From Planctomycetota bacterium (GTDB taxonomy: Bacteria; Planctomycetota; Phycisphaerae; UBA1845; PWPN01): a stretch of DNA of 64,000 nucleotides. The position numbers and the translations under genes were made by a program. The stretch spans positions 1 to 64,000 of the forward strand of contig JAKLEZ010000017.1 in NCBI GenBank assembly GCA_022711465.1. The letters run 5' to 3'. This document shows positions 7,185-15,392 of the stretch, in pieces. Below the pieces are notes generated by a model that made no database searches, was not told where the DNA came from, and worked only from the letters and a program-made list of their open reading frames with translations. Numbering within the stretch: the first letter of the stretch is position 1; the number at the start of each line of letters is the position of its first letter.

Positions 7185-10100
7185 TCACGGCATCACAACC
7201 ACAGTCTGATTCACACTCGGGGCGGTAGCGGGCCAGTGCATCTCCTTGCCTTCGCTTGTCGGCGCCTCGATGTAGTATTCGCTGGTCGTCGCCCCACGGG
7301 CCGCCGTTGGCAGCCGGCCGGTCCACACGCCGCGGCCGGCACGAGACAAGGATACCGTCTCGAACTCGCGTGTGCCAATCGGCCGCCAATGAACCGTGAC
7401 CCGACTCGGAGCGGTCGCATCCAGCACCACCACCCGCAAGGAGAGATTCTCGCCGCGGGCGATGCTGGTGCGGACCTCGGGCACGAAGAGCCGGGGGGGG
7501 CCGGTGTATATCGAACCCGGCATGGCGTAGGCCGGCAGCGGTTCGCCCAGCGTCTTGGCCAAGGCCTCGGCAGGCCGATCGAGCATCGGGGGCATGTTGT
7601 GCTGCTGCCAGTTGGCGATGGTGCCCATTTCGCCGGTGTTGCTGACCGTCACCAAGAGCCAGCGGTAGACCTCCCCCACCGCCTCCACGAGTGTTTTGCG
7701 AGCGGGCAGGGCCTTCTCCCTGGCCATTTTCTTGCGGGCATCGACGTCTTTCTGAGCCTCAACCTCCTTGCAGACCTCGTTGTACTTAGCCCAGACGCAG
7801 TTTGCCCAAGCGACGGCCCGGAGGTAGCGGAACTGGTTGAGCCAGAAGTCGAAACGATCGAGATTCCCAGCGCCCCTGACCAGCGGCCGCAGGGCGGCCA
7901 TCTCATCGACAAACGCGTACTCCTTGGCTGCCTCATCCCACGGGCCAGGATCGGGCATCACTCCGCCGGGGCCGTCGATCCAGGTCGTTGGTCGCGGCAG
8001 GCGGTTGTCCAGCCGTGCGAACAGCTCACCCACCTTGGGGCCGGCCTCCTTGCCGAAGTGGGCCGCCGCCCAGTCGCGATAGAAGTCATCGGAGGGCAGG
8101 TATCTGGGATAGGCGGGCCTCGATTTCGGATCCGCCGCGTAGTCCTTGTACACCGGCCCGCCGCAATTGATCTTCTGGACGCCCCCCGGCCCCTGAGAGA
8201 CGATACCGGCCACGCACGGCTCGCCGATCTTCGGCACGAAGGCGATGTCCAGCCAACCGTCGGTGACGGGGATGCCAGCACAGGGGAGACTCAGGGCCGT
8301 GTTCTTGCCCACCCGGGCGAAGATATCCAGATCCGACAGGACCTCGCGGCCATTGACTTTGACGCTGAACACCCGCTTACCCTTCTCGTCGTGGACGGGT
8401 TCGCAGAACTGGAGGATGACGCTGTAGGCACCGTTGACCACCTCCAGGCCGTAGGCCGACATCCCTGATCGGATCGTCTGGTAGAGAGGCGCGTCCTGGG
8501 TCTTGGCGATGGCCGTGCCGGTGAAGTCGGCCGCCTGACCACCGTTCGGACCGAGGATGCGATCCTTGGTCCCCCGCCATCCCTCCTGATCCCAGGCCGC
8601 CTGGGCCAGGGCGGAGAAGTTGGGGCCGAGCACCCGTGTCCGCCAGTGAATGCCCAGCAGGCCGGTGCATCCGTACTCCAGAGCGTCGACTGCATCCTTT
8701 CGCATCCGGCCGACCCAAAGCTGCAAGCCGGTCAGAGCCGGATCGTCCTCAACCCAGGGAATGGCCCACTTCGGACGGCCGGCGACGTTGGCGAAACCCA
8801 ACTCAACCGGATCGTGCCCGGTCGCCCGGTTGATGCAGCTCATGGGCATTTCTTTGGGCAGTTCGCGGTCGAACAACGAGCGGTCGAACTGCGGGCCGAG
8901 CACCCATCCGCACGTTGCCAGGGTGAACGGCGCCTTCACTGCTTTCGCGGCGGCCATCGCCAGCTGGAGATCATCGAGTGTGGCTTGCACGGTGGCCTCG
9001 CTCACGCCTTCCCACGTCCAGCCCTCTGGTGTCCAGAACCAATAGTAATCGAGCGGGTAGGCCTGCTTGATCCACGTGAACATGCCCTCATAGAGTCTCT
9101 GAATATCCTCGGGGGCCAGGGGATTGTTGTCGTCCGCCCGGTAATCCTTGTAGGCTCCCCCGCCGCAATTCACCTTCAGGCTGGTATTGCCGCCCTCGAC
9201 CGCGATGGCGGCAACAGCGGGAAACTCGGTCTCCTTGGTGAAGTCGATCGCCAGCGTGCCATCCTTGACCTCGATGTCGTTGAAGGTGTAATCGAGGGCC
9301 TTGTTCTTGCCAGCCTTGGCGAAGATGTCCAGCTTCTCGATGACCTGCCGGCCTTGGATCTTCACGCTGAAGACACGTTTTCCGGGAGCGTCATAGGCGA
9401 CTTCGGAGAACCTCAGCGTGACGGTGTACCGCCCATGGGGGATCCGGAAGCGGTATCCGCTCGCGTCCCAACGAACGCTCTGATAGAGGGGCTGGTCGTC
9501 GGTGCCGGCAATTGGGCTGGGGTAGGTGACGATGTTTCCGCCAAGAGCCTCGATGGTACTGGGTTTCGAGGCGAGTCGCTGGCGGACCTGCTTGGGTACC
9601 GTCAATGGCGTCTCTGTGCCGACGCAGGTCTGTACACCGAGGGCATGGGCGTACTCAAAGGCCTGGCGCAGCTTCCGTCCGAACAGGTCGAACAGAGCGT
9701 TCTCGTCGTCCGGGCTTGCGGGCCAGGGATTCTTGCCCATCTGGACATCCTGGGACCAAGCGTCGGTCTCGAAGAGTTGGGCGGCGCCGAAGTAGTACTC
9801 GCTGCTCCTCCGCGGCTGAGAGCCCCAGGTACCGCTGACGGTGCTGAAATGCCGTGCCGGGTAGCTGGCTCTGACTCGTCCGTCCGGGCCGAGGTCCTCG
9901 GGCCTGCCGATCCAGACGGTCGGTTCTGGTCCGACGCCGCCCTCGGGGTAGGTGTGCAGTCCGATAAAGTTCATCCGCAGTTTGGGCAGCTGGGCGATGA
10001 TTGCCTTGTACCCGTCGGTGCTCCACCAGTCGGGGCCTTCCGGGAAATCGTGGAAAGGCTGGATGCCGCGGTGTTCGAAGAGCGGCCTGGCCTGCTCGTC

Positions 10101-10574
10101 CAGTGCGGGCAGGCTCAGCGGGATCTGCTCGTCCGGAACGACATCGCCCTCCAGGTAAAACCGGACCCCGAGGTGCTCGGCGAATCGGTAGGCGCCGTAG
10201 AGGACCGCCGTAGGATCGTGGCCGGTGATGGTCAGCACAAGGCGGCCTTCACGCGAGGTGGTCTTGAGTACGTAGGAACCCGGACCGACGTCCCCACCCG
10301 GCGGGGAGGTCTGGCCCGCACGAGCCAGCGCTGCCCTCGTACCCAGGAGGATTGCGTCGCCGGGAGGCAGATCGAGCGCCGCAACCTCCGTGATAGGCAG
10401 CACTTGTCCGGTTCGAAGGTAGAGGTACCGCTGGACTTCGCGAGCCGCGAACAGTTCGAGGGGTGCTGCTTCTCGGGGAGTGAAGATGGCGACCTGGCCC
10501 GCTGCCGCTCCTGCCCCAACCGCGATGACCACTGCCATGGCTCCTGTCGCTCCCGCGAGTCCAGATCGTATCAT
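7185..10574 (-). CDS. Large exported glycosidase-like protein with GH20/GH67-type N-domain and two malectin-like inserts
   Basis: The 1129-residue protein begins with a signal peptide (MIRSGLAGATGAMAVVIAVG...AAAG), preceded by GGAGC. Residues about 30-130 resemble the N-terminal alpha/beta domain of GH20/GH67 enzymes (AREVQRYLYLRTGQVLPI, GAYRFAEHLGVRFYLEGD). The following barrel-like region (HRGIQPFHDFPEGPDWW; DYYWFWTPEGWTWEG; ATCGWVLGPQFDRS) is interrupted by two malectin-like domains at about 363-478 and 695-815. They share GKRVFSVK, DLDIFA-type and NCGG...YKDY motifs. The C-terminus (about 1035-1129) looks like a beta-sandwich. Malectin folds bind di- or oligosaccharides. The enzyme reaction is not established; a role in uronate- or hexosamine-containing glycan breakdown is an inference. 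First gene of the operon. Confidence 0.78.
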   Translation of the reverse strand: MIRSGLAGATGAMAVVIAVGAGAAAGQVAIFTPREAAPLELFAAREVQRYLYLRTGQVLPITEVAALDLPPGDAILLGTRAALARAGQTSPPGGDVGPGSYVLKTTSREGRLVLTITGHDPTAVLYGAYRFAEHLGVRFYLEGDVVPDEQIPLSLPALDEQARPLFEHRGIQPFHDFPEGPDWWSTDGYKAIIAQLPKLRMNFIGLHTYPEGGVGPEPTVWIGRPEDLGPDGRVRASYPARHFSTVSGTWGSQPRRSSEYYFGAAQLFETDAWSQDVQMGKNPWPASPDDENALFDLFGRKLRQAFEYAHALGVQTCVGTETPLTVPKQVRQRLASKPSTIEALGGNIVTYPSPIAGTDDQPLYQSVRWDASGYRFRIPHGRYTVTLRFSEVAYDAPGKRVFSVKIQGRQVIEKLDIFAKAGKNKALDYTFNDIEVKDGTLAIDFTKETEFPAVAAIAVEGGNTSLKVNCGGGAYKDYRADDNNPLAPEDIQRLYEGMFTWIKQAYPLDYYWFWTPEGWTWEGVSEATVQATLDDLQLAMAAAKAVKAPFTLATCGWVLGPQFDRSLFDRELPKEMPMSCINRATGHDPVELGFANVAGRPKWAIPWVEDDPALTGLQLWVGRMRKDAVDALEYGCTGLLGIHWRTRVLGPNFSALAQAAWDQEGWRGTKDRILGPNGGQAADFTGTAIAKTQDAPLYQTIRSGMSAYGLEVVNGAYSVILQFCEPVHDEKGKRVFSVKVNGREVLSDLDIFARVGKNTALSLPCAGIPVTDGWLDIAFVPKIGEPCVAGIVSQGPGGVQKINCGGPVYKDYAADPKSRPAYPRYLPSDDFYRDWAAAHFGKEAGPKVGELFARLDNRLPRPTTWIDGPGGVMPDPGPWDEAAKEYAFVDEMAALRPLVRGAGNLDRFDFWLNQFRYLRAVAWANCVWAKYNEVCKEVEAQKDVDARKKMAREKALPARKTLVEAVGEVYRWLLVTVSNTGEMGTIANWQQHNMPPMLDRPAEALAKTLGEPLPAYAMPGSIYTGPPRLFVPEVRTSIARGENLSLRVVVLDATAPSRVTVHWRPIGTREFETVSLSRAGRGVWTGRLPTAARGATTSEYYIEAPTSEGKEMHWPATAPSVNQTVVVMP

Positions 10575-10930
10575 GTTCGTTGCTCCGTTGCCGGAACGCC
10601 TTTGCACCGGAATCCGGCAGGGTCCGGATTATATCGGTTGGCTGTCCGCGGCGTCCAACGCTGCCTCTTGGGTCCTCTGAGTGATGACATGGCGATCGCC
10701 GGCGGGGATTCCGGCCGGCCAGCCACGCAGGCAACATCATCGCCAACGAGTTGAGAAGAAGGGCCCGCCATGAACCGATGAACATATCAACGGTGCGAGA
10801 TTCGGCTTGCGTCCGGTGTTTTGGGACCTTCCGGGATCGGACCCACGACTCTCCGGAAGGCGGGAAGGAATGCCCGGACTCTCGTTCGGGGCTCGCTGAG
10901 TCACATCCCCGAGGTTCTCTGGCGGGCGAC
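10575..10930. other. Divergent intergenic region between glycosidase operon and cheD
   Basis: This 356-base gap separates the minus-strand glycosidase operon from cheD. It holds one credible minus-strand promoter (10628-10658). I see no tRNA, repeat array or T-tailed hairpin. A frame in phase with cheD runs through the right half but has no start with a good ribosome site, so I treat it as non-coding leader. Confidence 0.5.
10628..10658 (-). promoter_or_regulatory. Candidate sigma70-type promoter for the glycosidase operon
   Basis: On the minus strand, TTGGAC (10658-10653), 19-base spacer, then a perfect TATAAT (10633-10628), 53 bases ahead of the ATG at 10574. The -10 box is a consensus match in GC-rich DNA; the spacer is two bases longer than ideal. 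It would drive the three-gene operon ending in doxX. Confidence 0.5.
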
Positions 10931-11431
10931 ATGGGAAGCGGTGGCGTGTCACAGCAGACGGTTGTCGAAATCGCCGACTTCAAGGTCTCGAACGACCCGA
11001 CAATTGAGTTGATCACCTACTCCCTGGGCAGCTGCATTGGTGTTGCGATCTGGGATCCGGTCGCCCTTGTGGGCGGCATGCTGCACTTCATGCTGTCGGA
11101 CTCGACGATTTCACCTGACAAGGCCGTCGCCAATCCGGCCATGTTTGCGGACACTGGAATTCCCTTGCTGTTTCGTTCCGCGTACAGTCTGGGCGCCTCC
11201 AAGAAGCGTCTGGTTGTCAAGGTAGCCGGCGGAGCCTCCATGTTCCAGACCACCGAGCGGCTGGATATCGGCAAGCACAACTATCTCGCCCTGCGCAAGA
11301 TCTTCTGGCGTAACAACGTGCTCATTGACAGCGAGCACACCGGTGGTTGCCTGAGTCGTACCATGCGACTGGAGATTGGCAGTGGGCAGGTCACTATCGG
11401 CAACCACAGGATGAAGCAGGTTGCGATCTGA
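10931..11431 (+). CDS. cheD: Chemoreceptor glutamine deamidase CheD
   Basis: CheD deamidates glutamines on chemoreceptors and in some bacteria interacts with CheC. The 166-residue product shows the catalytic cysteine in ITYSLGSCIGVAIWD, the histidine in VGGMLHFMLSDS, and the later family segments LVVKVAGGASMF and DTGG-like SEHTGGCLSRTMRLEIGSG, ending KQVAI. I chose ATG 10931 because conserved sequence begins directly after it (QQTVVEIADFKVS); the frame is open further upstream without recognisable homology, and the ribosome site is weak. No chemotaxis kinase, receptor, CheB, CheR or CheC is nearby, so this is an isolated copy. It converges on the MFS gene with a 17-base gap. Confidence 0.9.
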   Translation: MGSGGVSQQTVVEIADFKVSNDPTIELITYSLGSCIGVAIWDPVALVGGMLHFMLSDSTISPDKAVANPAMFADTGIPLLFRSAYSLGASKKRLVVKVAGGASMFQTTERLDIGKHNYLALRKIFWRNNVLIDSEHTGGCLSRTMRLEIGSGQVTIGNHRMKQVAI

Positions 11432-11448
11432 CGCACTCCGTCAGCTCG

Positions 11449-12663
11449 TCACGCTCGAACCGACATGACATCCCGCCCTCGAACGGCAAACCAAACGGTC
11501 CCCACGACTCCACACCCGAAGGCCGCCCACAGATTGACCTGCGAACCCCAGAACCACCAAACGAAGCCACCGGCCAGAGCGGATAGCGAGACGATCGAGT
11601 CACGAACCAGGTAGTACGCGCCGAACATGGCGGCCCGGGTGTCGGATGGGGCCAGGGCCAGGATCAACGCTTTTCGTGTCGGTTCGCCGAATTCCTTCAG
11701 TCCCCGGAGCACAAACGCCCCCACCAGCGGCCAGAACGAGTGGCAGAACAGCAAAACCGCCGGGAAGAGCGTGAAGAAAACGAAGGTGGCCAGAACGAAG
11801 GGCTTTTTCTCGCCCCGGTCGGCCAGATACGCGACCGGGACATACACAAGCACGGCGGTCATCATTTCGACCGCCTTGAGGAGGCCGAACTCCTTGCCGT
11901 TCAGAGGCGAGGCAATCGTCGTCATGCACCAGACGACCACGAATGCGTTGGGGATCTGCTCGCAGAACCGGATCAGGATGTCCGATACCAGCAAGCTACG
12001 CAGCTCTGGCGACATGTGTCGGAGGCACGCGAGCGGATGGCCACCCGGCCCCGTTCCTTCGCTCGGCCCACGCTCGGCGGGTGCATCAACGATCATCCTC
12101 TGCTGGAACCAGAGGGCGACGAGAGCCATCACCATCGCCACAGCGAACGCCAGGCGCATACCCGGTTGTTCGCCGTATCTGTCGATGAGAATACCCCCTA
12201 CGATCGGCCCGACCGCCATCGGCAGACGTCGAACGAGTGAGTGGACCGAGACGCCCATGGTCTGCTTGTTCTTCGGCAGCACGTCACCCAGCAAGCTCAT
12301 CGTGGCGGGTAAGGATACGGCCGTCCAGGAGAGGAACAGCACCGAACCGGCCAGCATCGCCTGCCAGGTAGGAATGGCGATGACGATGGCGAAGCCCGCG
12401 ATGGCCATCAGGTTGAAGATCAACAACGCTCGCTTGGTGCCCACCCGATGGGTCACATAGCCGCCGAAGAGCGAGTAGAGGGCATTGATGAGGTTGTCGA
12501 GGAAACCCTGGATACTGACTGCCAGGATTCCCCCGCCCAGGGCGATCAGATAGATTGGCCGGAACTGCTCGGCCATTTTCTCGCCAAGCCCGACGAGGAC
12601 GACAACTCCGAGCAGGCCGACGATGCTTCGCCGCAGACCGAAGAATTCGAGGAGGCGGTTCAT
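11449..12663 (-). CDS. Major facilitator superfamily transporter
   Basis: The 404-residue protein has about eleven to twelve hydrophobic segments with the MFS layout: FGGYVTHRVGTKRALLIFNL is the loop 2-3 motif, followed by LAGSVLFLSWTAVSLPATMS and AVGPIVGGILIDRYG at the end of the N-half. A hydrophilic central loop (about 190-215) precedes the second half (PNAFVVVWCMTTIAS; YLADRGEKKPFVLATFVFF). Many members of this type are drug or sugar-derivative exporters, but the substrate cannot be read from sequence. It lies downstream of hslU on the same strand, separated by about 200 bases that contain a small possible frame ending on its start codon. Confidence 0.88.
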   Translation of the reverse strand: MNRLLEFFGLRRSIVGLLGVVVLVGLGEKMAEQFRPIYLIALGGGILAVSIQGFLDNLINALYSLFGGYVTHRVGTKRALLIFNLMAIAGFAIVIAIPTWQAMLAGSVLFLSWTAVSLPATMSLLGDVLPKNKQTMGVSVHSLVRRLPMAVGPIVGGILIDRYGEQPGMRLAFAVAMVMALVALWFQQRMIVDAPAERGPSEGTGPGGHPLACLRHMSPELRSLLVSDILIRFCEQIPNAFVVVWCMTTIASPLNGKEFGLLKAVEMMTAVLVYVPVAYLADRGEKKPFVLATFVFFTLFPAVLLFCHSFWPLVGAFVLRGLKEFGEPTRKALILALAPSDTRAAMFGAYYLVRDSIVSLSALAGGFVWWFWGSQVNLWAAFGCGVVGTVWFAVRGRDVMSVRA

Positions 12664-12797
12664 GACCTTCCGACTGTAGGGAACGTCTCCGCAACCCGCA
12701 ACCCACTCAGCCCAAGAATTGGCGCGTCACGGCGACATGGAAGAAGGACACCCCCCGAGCCAAGAGCAGCAAGGCCAATCAAAGGGATCAGGATCAT
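12660..12797 (-). CDS. Possible 45-residue hydrophobic leader peptide overlapping the MFS start
   Basis: An ATG at 12797 opens a frame of 45 codons (MILIPLIGLAALGSGGVLLP at the N-terminus, then CRRDAPILGLSGLR and on) whose TGA overlaps the MFS start codon as ATGA. The N-terminal 19 residues could span a membrane. The overlap is the usual geometry of translational coupling. Against it, no good Shine-Dalgarno precedes the ATG and no family is recognised. The DNA just upstream (TCACCGCCAAGACGCTAAGA on this strand) resembles a sequence often seen in dispersed repeats of such genomes. Confidence 0.25.
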   Translation of the reverse strand: MILIPLIGLAALGSGGVLLPCRRDAPILGLSGLRVAETFPTVGRS

Positions 12798-12870
12798 GGC
12801 GATCTCGGAGTCTTAGCGTCTTGGCGGTGAATCTCGTTCCGGCCGGCGGGGCATTCTCCGATCGGCGATG

Positions 12871-14214
12871 CTACAGGATGAAGCGGCGCATGTCTTCCTT
12901 CTCCCAGACGCCAGCCAGGCACTCGTGGACCATGGTACCATCGACGGTCACGCTATCGCCGCGGCGTTCGGGGGCGTCGAACGAAAGCTGCTCCAGCACT
13001 TTCTCCATGACCGTGTACAGCCGACGGGCGCCGATGTTGGTCATATTGCGGTTGACCTGGGCGGCGATATCGGCCATGGCCTCGACTGCGTCGGCGGTGA
13101 ACTCGAGGCGGACACCCTCGGTGGCCATGAGCGCGACCTGCTGGCGGGTGAGGGCATTCTGCGGCTGGGTCAGGATGCGGACGAAATCCTCCTTGCCCAA
13201 ATCGCTCAGCTCCACACGGATCGGGAACCGGCCCTGCAATTCGGGCATGAGGTCCGAAGGCCTGCTCACATGGAACGCACCGGCGGCAATGAACAGGATA
13301 TGGTCGGTCTTGACCGGTCCCTGGCGGGTGGTCACGGTCGAGCCTTCCACGATCGGCAGCAGATCGCGCTGGACACCCTGCCGGGAGACATCCGGACCGT
13401 GAGTACTGGGCGGCCCGGCGATCTTGTCGATCTCGTCGATGAAGATAATTCCATTGTTCTCGGTGCGGCGGATGGCCAGTTCGACGGCCTTCTCGCGATC
13501 GATGAGCTGGTCGGAGGCCTGATGGATCAGGAGCTTGCGAGCCTCGCGGACCGGCAGCCGGCGGGTCTTGGTCTGCTGGGGTACCAGCCGCTCGAGGAAG
13601 TTCTGCAGTTCGGGCTCGAGCTGATCCATGCCCACGGTGGCCATCAGGCCGACGGGAGCCGCCCGTTCCTCGGCCCGGACCTCGACCTCGCGGTCGTCGA
13701 ACGTGCCGTCGCGGAGCTTCTGGCGAAACTTCTCTCGGGTGCGATGTCGGGACTGGGCCTCCTCGCTGTTGGGATCGCTGGGCGGCTCCCCCGGTCGTCC
13801 CCCGGGCAGGAGGGCATCCAGCAGCCGCTCCTCGGCCAGGCGCTCGGCCTCCTGGCGAACGACCTCCGCCTGCTCCTGGCGGACCATGTGGATAGCCAGA
13901 TCGAGCAGTTCGCGGATCATGCTCTCGACGTCACGGCCGTGGTACCCGACTTCGGTGTACTTCGACGCCTCGACCTTCAGGAAAGGGGCATTCACCAGCT
14001 TGGCCAGCCGGCGGGCGATCTCGGTTTTGCCGACGCCGGTCGGGCCGGCCATGAGGATGTTCTTGGGTCCCACCTCGCCGCGCATTGCCTCGGGAAGCTG
14101 CTGCCGCCGCCAACGGTTGCGCACCGCCACGGCCACCGCCCGCTTGGCAGCCGCCTGGCCGACGATGTACTTGTCCAGTTCTTCGACAATCTGTCTTGGG
14201 GTCAAGTCCTTCAT
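12871..14214 (-). CDS. hslU: ATP-dependent protease ATPase subunit HslU
   Basis: HslU is the AAA+ unfoldase that feeds substrates into the HslV peptidase. The 447-residue product begins MKDLTPRQIVEELDKYIVGQ and has Walker A MAGPTGVGKTEIARRLAK (near residue 55), the pore-loop-type motif KYTEVGYHGRDVESMIREL, the charged I-domain (about 110-235), Walker B GIIFIDEIDKIAG, sensor ILFIAAGAFHVSRPSDLMPELQGRFPIRVEL (given here in parts: AAGAFHVSRPSDL, ELQGRFPIRVEL), and the C-terminus EDMRRFIL that docks in HslV. ATG 14214 matches the family start; a GTG three codons earlier is possible. Unlike most genomes, hslV is not adjacent: it lies about 20 kb away at 33822-34367. Confidence 0.96.
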   Translation of the reverse strand: MKDLTPRQIVEELDKYIVGQAAAKRAVAVAVRNRWRRQQLPEAMRGEVGPKNILMAGPTGVGKTEIARRLAKLVNAPFLKVEASKYTEVGYHGRDVESMIRELLDLAIHMVRQEQAEVVRQEAERLAEERLLDALLPGGRPGEPPSDPNSEEAQSRHRTREKFRQKLRDGTFDDREVEVRAEERAAPVGLMATVGMDQLEPELQNFLERLVPQQTKTRRLPVREARKLLIHQASDQLIDREKAVELAIRRTENNGIIFIDEIDKIAGPPSTHGPDVSRQGVQRDLLPIVEGSTVTTRQGPVKTDHILFIAAGAFHVSRPSDLMPELQGRFPIRVELSDLGKEDFVRILTQPQNALTRQQVALMATEGVRLEFTADAVEAMADIAAQVNRNMTNIGARRLYTVMEKVLEQLSFDAPERRGDSVTVDGTMVHECLAGVWEKEDMRRFIL

Positions 14215-14250
14215 GACGTCCACCGCGGAGACAGCCTTCGTTCACGCGGG

Positions 14251-14279
14251 ATTCTATGCGAGTATGACACGGCGGTCGA
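14251..14279 (-). promoter_or_regulatory. Candidate sigma70-type promoter for hslU
   Basis: On the minus strand, TCGACC (14279-14274), a 17-base spacer, and TAGAAT (14256-14251). The predicted start of transcription near 14244 gives a 30-base leader to the chosen ATG. No heat-shock sigma32-type element is apparent. Confidence 0.45.
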
Positions 14280-14428
14280 GGGAACGCAGCGACTGGCGGC
14301 AGGTGGCGTTTTCGCTTGCCAATCCGGGGTGGTTTGGACGATACTATGGGCTGTAGCCGGGTCACGGCGGGGCACGACATGGAGGCGTGCCAGTCTGCCG
14401 CGCGGCCACACGGCTCAAGGATGGAATG

Positions 14429-15304
14429 ATGAACTCCCGACCGATTGCCGTTTTCGATTCCGGGCTTGGCGGCCTGACTGTCGTCCGTGCCCTTCGCCAA
14501 CACCTTCCCCACGAGTCGATTGTCTACTTCGGCGACACGGCTCGCGTGCCCTATGGCACCAAGTCGTCGCCGACGATTCTGCAGTTTGCGGAGCAGGACT
14601 GCCGGTTCCTGATGCGGTTTGGTCCGAAGATGGTGATCGTGGCCTGCAACACGGCCAGTGCTTTGGCGTTGGACGAGCTGACCCAGAAGTTCGACCTGCC
14701 GCTACTCGGCGTGGTCAAGCCGGGGGCTTCGGAGGCCGTTCGTCAAGCCCACGGACAGAGCATCGCGATCCTGGCCACCGAGGCCACGGTTGCCTCGCAG
14801 GCCTACCCGCGGGCGATTCACGAGCTGGCACCCCGGACGCCGGTCACCCAACAGCGGTGTCCCAGTCTGGTTCCACTCATCGAGGAAGGCCGCTCCAGCG
14901 ACGATCCGATCATGCTCATGCTGCTCAACGAGTACCTGGACGGCATTCGCCAGCTCGACCCGGCGGTCGTGCTGCTGGGCTGCACGCACTATCCCTTGGT
15001 CGCCGAAGCCATCGCCCGGCTGATGCCCCAGGCCAATGTGGTTGACTCGGCGGACGCCACCGCCCGCTGGGCGAAACAGATGCTCGCCCAAATGGAAATC
15101 TTGTCGCTCTCCACCGACCCGGGTAGACTCCGCTGCTATGTCAGCGACAACCCTCAGCGATTTCGCGAGATTGGCGGCCGGTTCCTCGGCCAAGCCATCC
15201 GCGACGTTACCTGGATCACGCCGGAGCAGTTCTTCACCGACGACTCCTCGCCACCGGCAAACCCTAGCCCGGCATCCTTCGCGCCCGCCGCTCGCGTGGC
15301 CTGA
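14429..15304 (+). CDS. murI: Glutamate racemase MurI
   Basis: MurI converts L- to D-glutamate for peptidoglycan in the cytoplasm. The 291-residue product has AVFDSGLGGLTVVRALRQHL at the N-terminus, DTARVPYGTKS, the first catalytic cysteine in VIVACNTASALA (near residue 72), and the second in VVLLGCTHYPLVAEAI (near 185). Two adjacent ATG codons (14426, 14429) follow AAGGATGG; I chose the second for spacing. A proline- and alanine-rich tail of about 20 residues follows the fold. A TACTAT box at 14342-14347 could be its -10 but lacks a good -35. The presence of the gene implies D-Glu-containing peptidoglycan. Confidence 0.95.
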   Translation: MNSRPIAVFDSGLGGLTVVRALRQHLPHESIVYFGDTARVPYGTKSSPTILQFAEQDCRFLMRFGPKMVIVACNTASALALDELTQKFDLPLLGVVKPGASEAVRQAHGQSIAILATEATVASQAYPRAIHELAPRTPVTQQRCPSLVPLIEEGRSSDDPIMLMLLNEYLDGIRQLDPAVVLLGCTHYPLVAEAIARLMPQANVVDSADATARWAKQMLAQMEILSLSTDPGRLRCYVSDNPQRFREIGGRFLGQAIRDVTWITPEQFFTDDSSPPANPSPASFAPAARVA

Positions 15305-15392
15305 GGATGCGGTTGGCAACGGTCCCGGTCGTGTTCCCGCCCCGCTGGCGGGCCTCGCTCCGACACCCAAGGGAGCGTTCTTCTTCGCCGCG

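Noticed and set aside
8646..10754. 702-codon open frame on the plus strand
   Set aside because: It lies antisense to the malectin glycosidase; the residues are low-complexity and show no domain, and there is no ribosome site. Long antisense frames are expected at this GC content.
12868..15045. 725-codon open frame on the plus strand
   Set aside because: It is antisense to hslU and out of frame with murI, both of which are unmistakable genes. It has no recognisable motif.
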